Shown in pieces: positions 58,250 through 64,000 of a stretch of 64,000 nucleotides of DNA. Each line of letters starts with the position of its first letter. Position 1 is the first letter of the stretch. The notes beneath the pieces were generated by a model. The model made no database searches. It was not told where the DNA came from and worked only from the letters and a program-made list of their open reading frames with translations. This DNA is from Anisodus tanguticus (taxonomy: Eukaryota; Streptophyta; Magnoliopsida; Solanales; Solanaceae). Where the stretch lies: the NCBI GenBank assembly GCA_034509755.1, contig CM067549.1, forward strand, positions 48,137,052 to 48,201,051, written 5' to 3'. Position numbers and translations under genes: made by a program.

Positions 58250-59321
58250 TCAATCCTCCTCATCACTCTCATCACTAAAATAACCTTTCCTCTTCTTCTC
58301 CCCTCTTTTCTCCTTCTTGAATTCCTCATTATCCCCTTTCAATAACCTCTCCTCTGCTCCTCTATCCACCACGGACGCCCAATTATCATCATCAAAATGC
58401 GCTCCTCCTTCATCATCCGCCTCGTCATCCTCCTCCTCCTCCTCCCACTCCCCACCACCCCCCTTTCCACCCCCACCACCACCACTCCCAATATTCTTTA
58501 TTCCTGCATAAATAAAACACAACATTATTAAGCACAAAGCAACATAATTTATACTCAAACGACCATAAAAGTACTCCCTTTGTCCGTCCCAATTTATGTG
58601 ACATCGTTTCCTTTTTAGTCTGTTCCAAAAGAATGTCTCATTTCCATATTTAAAAACAATTTAACTTTATGAGATTATTTTTCTTAAACATCGTGCCTAA
58701 TCAAATGGTGTCACATTAATTAGGACGGAGGGAGTAACAAAATGTGAGGCAAATAATGACTAAAAAATCACCTCTCCGCCCTTTCTTCAATGGCTCGGGC
58801 CTTTCCCTAGGCCCAAGCTTATTTTTCGGACACTCATATGATAAATGCCCTTCTTCACCACATTCATAACACCTACTCTTATCCTTATAAACCTTCTTCC
58901 TTATAAACTCAGCCGCACGGCCGTTATCCGAGGCAATTGACGCCGTTAGGGTTCGTCCATTAAGAACTTTTTTGTCAATTCCTTTAACAGCTTTAATTGC
59001 ATCTTCTTTAGATACGTAAAGGATAAATGCAATACCACGGCTTTTTCGGGTTACTCGATCTTTAACTACAGTTACTTTAGCGACCTTACCGAATGTAGAG
59101 AAGATTGTGTGGAGATCGGAGTTTGTAAGGGTATAATCGAGATTACTCACGTAGACTGTTGATTTTGATGGTGCTAGTCCACCACTGCCGGGAGCGGCGG
59201 CGCGTGAGGGTTTGGAAGTGGATAGAGTGGCGGAAGACAACGGTGATGGTGCGGAGGAGTAGCGGTAGTAAAAAGTGTCGTCTTCGTCGTCCTGGTCGTT
59301 GTATTTTTTTCTCTTCGACAT
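58250..59321 (-). CDS. ZCRB1: U11/U12-31K minor-spliceosome protein (ZCRB1)
   Basis: Protein of the U11/U12 di-snRNP, which recognises U12-type introns in the nucleus. Exon 1 is 59321-58772 and exon 2 is 58503-58250, split at a Gly codon (G|GA). The joined 804 nt encode 267 residues. RRM at about 55-132, with RNP2 VYVSNL at 56-61 and RNP1 RGIAFILY at 95-102. CCHC knuckle C151-X2-C154-X4-H159-X4-C164 in [14 protein letters not shown]. The exon 2 part is Gly-rich, then acidic, then Lys/Glu-rich, ending DESDEED. Its intron (58771-58504) is ordinary GT-AG, not U12-type, and contains a Stowaway MITE. The first Met ([10 protein letters not shown]) is the only in-frame choice upstream of the RRM. 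A copia LTR lies 119 bp upstream. Confidence 0.95.
58574..58734. mobile_element. Stowaway MITE in the ZCRB1 intron
   Basis: CTCCCTTTGTCCGTCCCAAT at the left and the complement of TTAGGACGGAGGGAG at the right, flanked by TA at 58572-58573 and 58735-58736 (Tc1/mariner target). 161 bp of a 268-bp intron. Confidence 0.95.
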
Positions 59322-59440
59322 TTTGTGATTTCCCCCCCCAAATGAATAACAGTTAACTGAGGAGCTGAGCCTTTGGTTTATTTATTTTAAGGGGGGGGGG
59401 GAATTTAGTCTTAAAGGAGTTTCTCAATAAAAGAGGGAAA

Positions 59441-59651
59441 TGTTACTCTTATCAAATAAAAATAAAGATAGAACAAAAATATTGTTGAGAAAGAGAGAAG
59501 AGAGAGGAGAGGAGAGTTCTTATTTCTCAAATGATGAAATATAATGAAGGGAATATCTCTATTTATAGGAGAAAATTGACTTGGTCCCAAAGTTAGTAGT
59601 CATAATATTTCTCATAAATATAGACATTCATATATGATAATATTTATAACA
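59441..59651 (-). repeat. Copia 3' LTR upstream of ZCRB1
   Basis: On the - strand it starts TGTTATAAATATT and ends AAGAGTAACA, preceded by the purine tract AAGGAGGAG. A TATA box (TATAAAT) lies at 59567-59561, pointing towards ZCRB1. Confidence 0.85.
59561..59567 (-). promoter_or_regulatory. LTR TATA box facing ZCRB1
   Basis: TATAAATAGAG on the - strand, 240 bp before the ZCRB1 start codon and in the same direction. Confidence 0.5.
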
Positions 59652-62332
59652 CTCCTCCTTGTTTACCTATTTTGATAGATAATATGTCTCATTAAGACCT
59701 TATTAGAAAAATTCAATGAGAAATATTCTAGTGAAGAAAAAAAAATACATATTTATAATAATATACATTTTGGTTGCTTCATTAAAAACCTTACAAGGAA
59801 AATCCAGTAGGACAAAATCTTATACAAAAAAAAGAGTACAACATGTATTAACTCCCCGTGATGAGAACTTCAATCCAAATACTTGAGTCTTCACATTCCA
59901 ATCTTGTGCACCATCTTTTAAAAATTGCAGTTGGTAGAGACTTAGTGAACAAATCAGTCATATTATCACTTGAACTAATCTGTTGCACGTTGATATCACC
60001 ATTCTTTTGGAGCTTGTGTGTGAAGAACAACTTTGGTGAAATGTGTTTTGTCATATCTCCTTTTATGAATCCTCCATTCAATTGAGCAATGCATGTTGCA
60101 TTATCTTCATATAAGATTGTGAGTATTTTATCACATTTCAAACCACATTTATTTTCAAGCGATTCCAATTAATCCTAATATCAATTGAATTTATTGATAT
60201 TTCTTTATTTTCTTGAGTTTGCGGCTCATTGATTTCTTCAAGAATATCATAATTGATCAAATCTTGCATTTCTTTATGAGATTTTTTCTTAGTGTCATCT
60301 TGACCATTTATTTTTCTTTTTCTAGGATTCCGCTCCTTAGAACTCAATGGTATATCACGCTTCAGGCGTGCTTTGGACTCATTTGCTATGACACTAGTAG
60401 ATGGTCCTACAGGGACATCAATCAGAATTGGGACATTCTCTACAAGGATATGTGATTTGGTAATTCTTTTCAAATATGTAACGCGTCTGGCATTTGATTT
60501 GTTATTTTCTGCAAGTGAATAATCTTTTGGACCTCTTGCTCACAAATAGAAGCACATGGATCAAGATGAGACAATGATAGATTATTCCACAAAATTTCTC
60601 TTTTTATCTCATTATTCTCTCCCTCAAATTTTGAAAAAATTGTCTCACCAAATCGACAATATGCAATTGATCTTATTTTAGTATCTCTACGTAAGGAAGA
60701 AATTATATCATGCTCATAGTTATAACAAGATAAATAAATGCATCAATTGAACAAATATATGGTACCTCATGACCAATCTAATTTTCTCATTTCAACTTCT
60801 TTTAGCAGGTAGTCTACTGCTTTTCGAAAATACTTCAAAAGCTCCAATAATATTCAAGTCATTAACTTACACAACATTATGAATTTTTTTGAATATTATA
60901 AAGGGATAAGGGTAAACAGAGTCATCTTTGTACCCCTCATCAATAAATATTTATCAAGGTGATTTCAGTACATCAACCTTAGTTCATTTAATCCGTTTAA
61001 GGATTATAAATAAAATTTTCAATAACTTGTATATACTTCAGGAATTTTGAATCCTTCAACGTAAGTCATACAGACTGAGATAATTTTCATTTAGTATTTA
61101 ATTTACATGACATCTTCTAATGTCAGTACTGCAGGTCCAGTAAATTTACCCTTATCAAGATGCATCTACTTGGTAATTATTTCTACATCAATAGGCTTTA
61201 AGAGACGTAGAATTCATATCCTCATTATATTATACAATATTGCGCACTATATTGTATCAAATATATCATCGACGAGATATCATTTTGTATCGATTTGCAA
61301 TTAGACATAACTTTAATGAGATCTTATCACTTCATTATTTTTCATGTACCTGAACCTCGTATGAGGTTTTATGAAGTGTTATATCGTAGTCTCTTCAAGA
61401 GCACATTGCCTACTTATTATGATCATTTGCTCCTCTCATTTTTCAAGGATTATTGCATTTGAAACCGATTTGTCTACCATGCTCCACGCATGTTGTAAAC
61501 CGTGTCCTTCAGGGACATTTAGGAGCATCTTGCAGCTGGAATATGAAATAGTTGGGTCAGCAAATGCTTCTAGCATTTGACTTAAATTATCGTTTGAAGG
61601 ATGATCATACTAATGATAATTCACAATATATTTCTTAGCTGTTTATTCCCCCCTATGTTAGAAAAACTAACATACATTTTCACCTTATTTGGGGAATTCA
61701 TCTGTGTGCATCGTGGTAGATTCATTAATCATATACCGCACATCAAAAACTATTAGATGAAGATATTTAGTTCCTGACCTTGAACCAATTATGAGGGGAG
61801 AATTTATCATAATTTATTGATCTAAAGCATACAAGTGATGTTGTATGTAATATATATCATATTTCAGATCAGCACATGAAGCTTTGGTCTCATTCGCAAT
61901 GATTTAGATATTTATCGGAGGCATTCAATGCTAAATCAGCTTGAATATGAACCAGCATTAACAAGATGAATTATTTTGATAACATAATCTGAAAATTGTG
62001 CTCTCAACTCAATTATTTTGAGCAAGTAATTTTGCATACATGTCAATCTGCGGATTGACAATAAACGCACATGTGACCGTCTTATCGATGCATTTATTTA
62101 AGACATCACATTGCAGGTGAATGGGCCCTTATTCACCTTTTATATTATTCAGTATTTAGGGATTTAGTCCAAATATTAGTTGGTATAACCAATAAATCAT
62201 GAGAACAAGCAACAAAAATAAATTCTTGAAGAATCTTCCAGTTCTTCAATATATGTCAAATACTTAATCTGCACATCATATTTGAATCGGGATGGCCAAA
62301 TCACTCCTGTCGACTTACAAAATTATTTATAC

Positions 62333-62650
62333 TAGTAAACTTCAAGTTTACACGCCATGTGCTATTTGTTTTAGTAAACTTCTGGTTTACTATGACATGA
62401 ATTATTTTATTTTTGTACCAATAAACTTCTGATTTACCGTGACATGTGATTTCATCATGCTTATAATTGTGTAGTACAATTTGGAGAATAAAGAGTGTAA
62501 CCTTTCACATAAATATTTCTTACCCACTATGATTTTGAAGATATTTAATCCTCCCATAATTTATAGCTTCAATATAATCCGCAATTACATTAAAGTTCCC
62601 CCTACATAACCATTTACTTTAGTAAACTCCGGGTTTACTACAACTTGTGT
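62333..62650. repeat. Four dispersed palindromic AGTAAACTTC..GGTTTACT motifs
   Basis: Copies at 62333-62350, 62372-62392, 62420-62437 and 62630-62650. The first three are each followed within a few bases by a GCCATGTG/GACATG-type stretch. Confidence 0.7.
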
Positions 62651-63555
62651 TTTAATCAACCCAACAATCTAAATCGCATTACTCCATAACAGTATTTAAG
62701 CTCTTCACGAGTCTTTAATTTATTCTCCATAATCACATATTATTCGGATACTATTAGTGTCATGATCTTCTAGATAAATAGTTAGCTCTTCTAGAGCCCT
62801 TAATTGATATTATACTATCAATTATTACTTCGACACTGTGGTGTCATGAAAGAAATTTTGATTAGATATTTCTGATGTCATCAAAAAAAACATTAAACGA
62901 ATGAACACTTAAAAATAATAAACTCATAATTGAATTTTAATCCAAACTTGCTAGGAGAGTTATCCATATTTAAAATAGAATTGCATACACAAAGTAAAAT
63001 TAATACACATTTAATATTAGTAACGACATAAAATACAAAGTGAAAATTAAGTGGAGTAATATAACGAATTAATGATTACAATATGCTAAACAATATAACA
63101 AAGAGACATACAGTTACACAACATATGCTTAAATTGATAAGTTTTCAAGAGCTACGTCAAATAGTACTGTAACCATATTGGTCAAAATAGATAACAATAT
63201 ATGGTAAGAAACTATAAATTGATAAGTCCTATTAGGATACAGTAACTTACCTTTCAAATTTTAAAAGTTTTGTATGCACACAATACTTTTCATATATATA
63301 TATCTAGGAGTTAATATGATAGTATTAAATTAATAAAAATTAGTAGTGCTGCTGTAATCAATTTTTATATTCATTATCTGACGATAATTTTAGTCCACTA
63401 GCAGTACGTTATCACACCAGAAGAATCATATCATAGGTTTGAAATAAATCATTACTGTTTTCTTTGATGTGTTTTTTTCCACAATATTAGAGAGTATGTG
63501 GACGACACTACTCAACGTGGAACAATTTATTTTTCAAGCACAAGAAAATATTAAA

Positions 63556-63879
63556 GGAGTAAATTTTAAAGTTTACCTCTTCGGGATAATAATTAATGTT
63601 TTACTACTTCAGGAGTAAATCTAAGAGTCCTACTACATCAAGAGTAATTTCAAAGTTTTACTACTTCTGAAGTAAAATCTAAAATTCTACTACTTCAGAA
63701 GTAAAGTATAAAGTTCTACTACTTCGAGAGTAAATTTTAAGGTCTTATTACTTCATGAGCAAATATTAAAGTTCTACTATTTCGGAAGTGAAGTTCAAAG
63801 TTTTATTACTTCGAGAGTAAATTTTAAATTTACTACTTCAAGAGTAAATTTCAAGGTCTTACTACTTCGGGAGTAAAAC
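63556..63879. repeat. Tandem array of ~34-bp units with palindromic cores
   Basis: About 10-11 units of TACTACTTC-NN-GAGTAAA plus an AT-rich spacer (TTTTAAAGT). The core TACTTC..GAAGTA is self-complementary, so the array could form serial short hairpins. Confidence 0.85.
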
Positions 63880-64000
63880 ATAAAATATTTAGAATATTTC
63901 GTCTCAATTATTCTACCTCTATGGAGGTGAGTTGTATATTTACAACTAAGAGCATGTTCATATTTATAATGTTTACTAAATATCATCACATTCACTTCAG

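Larger units (their letters stand above)
59652..63995 (-). mobile_element. Degenerate copia internal region, continuing past the window end
   Basis: RNase H end at 60168-59848: TILYEDNATCIAQLNGGFIK, TKHISPKLFF and SSDNMTDLFTKSLPT. Linker before RT at about 60640-60140: LSHLDPCASICEQEVQKIIH and ESKARLKRDIPLSSKERNPR. RT scraps at about 61050-60770: GFKIPEVYTS and KAVDYLLKEVEM. The RT scraps lie on the wrong side of the linker for an intact element, so the interior is deleted and rearranged. 61100-63995 is AT-rich, without readable protein, and contains short palindrome arrays. Confidence 0.7.

Noticed and set aside
58317..58628. Proline/serine-rich and Trp/Gly-rich frames opposite ZCRB1 exon 2
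   Set aside because: Shadow frames of the Gly- and Glu-rich coding exon.
58504..58771. U12-type intron in the U11/U12-31K gene
   Set aside because: The donor is GTGATTTTTT and there is no U12 branch-site consensus; it is an ordinary U2-type intron.

Overview
This is plant nuclear DNA, almost certainly from a member of the Solanaceae. The evidence is the dense set of solanaceous repeats: tRNA-derived SINEs of the SolS type, TS/RTE 3' ends with a TTG-repeat tail, and SIRE-, Tekay- and Tat-like LTRs. It also carries an intron-containing FLD-type gene, organelle DNA fragments and AT-rich spacers. The genus cannot be settled from the sequence alone. The window is mostly nested transposable elements around three host loci.

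Host loci. (1) FLOWERING LOCUS D homologue (LSD1-family histone demethylase), + strand, exons 17239-18946, 21529-22290, 22423-22468 and 22588-22990. The spliced frame is open for 972 residues. (2) A broken BORCS8/MEF2BNB-like gene, - strand, 47667-49003, with a nonsense codon and about three frameshifts. A hAT MITE sits in it, and its 8-bp target duplications form a complete GT-AG intron boundary. (3) U11/U12-31K (ZCRB1), a minor-spliceosome RRM/zinc-knuckle protein, - strand, exons 58772-59321 and 58250-58503, intact at 267 residues. A copia LTR with a TATA box lies directly upstream in the same orientation.

Layout. 1-1.4 kb: organelle large-subunit rRNA and petA fragments fused to an old copia pol remnant. 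2.69-7.80 kb: copia element with near-identical LTRs, TSD GATTC and a frameshifted pol. 7.8-13.7 kb: fold-back element, SINE remnants, an LTR-like GC-rich block and a SIRE-like solo LTR (TSD CTTTG). 13.69-17.13 kb: hAT transposon (8-bp TSD) ending 107 bp before the FLD start codon. 17.2-23 kb: FLD, whose first intron holds a SINE, a solo LTR and a truncated RTE LINE. 24-36.4 kb: SINEs, a Tekay-like solo LTR with palindromic boxes, MITEs, an RTE LINE inside a MITE, and a 2.4-kb solo LTR holding four different tandem arrays. 36.5-46.9 kb: an L1 LINE with RNase H, hosting organelle DNA, a deleted copia and a gypsy LTR that itself contains an RTE insertion. 47-49 kb: the BORCS8-like locus. 51.96-54.30 kb: a deletion derivative of the 13.7-kb hAT family. 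55-58 kb: SINEs, a LINE fragment and a tandem repeat. 58.2-59.3 kb: ZCRB1. 59.44 kb to the end: a degenerate copia on the - strand with arrays of short palindromes.

The two intact genes are not a functional cluster: FLD acts on histone H3K4 methylation in flowering-time control, and U11/U12-31K acts in U12-type splicing. The recurring theme is transposons touching gene structure: hAT DNA next to the FLD start, three insertions in FLD intron 1, a spliceable hAT MITE in the BORCS8-like frame, a Stowaway in the ZCRB1 intron and an LTR promoter upstream of ZCRB1.
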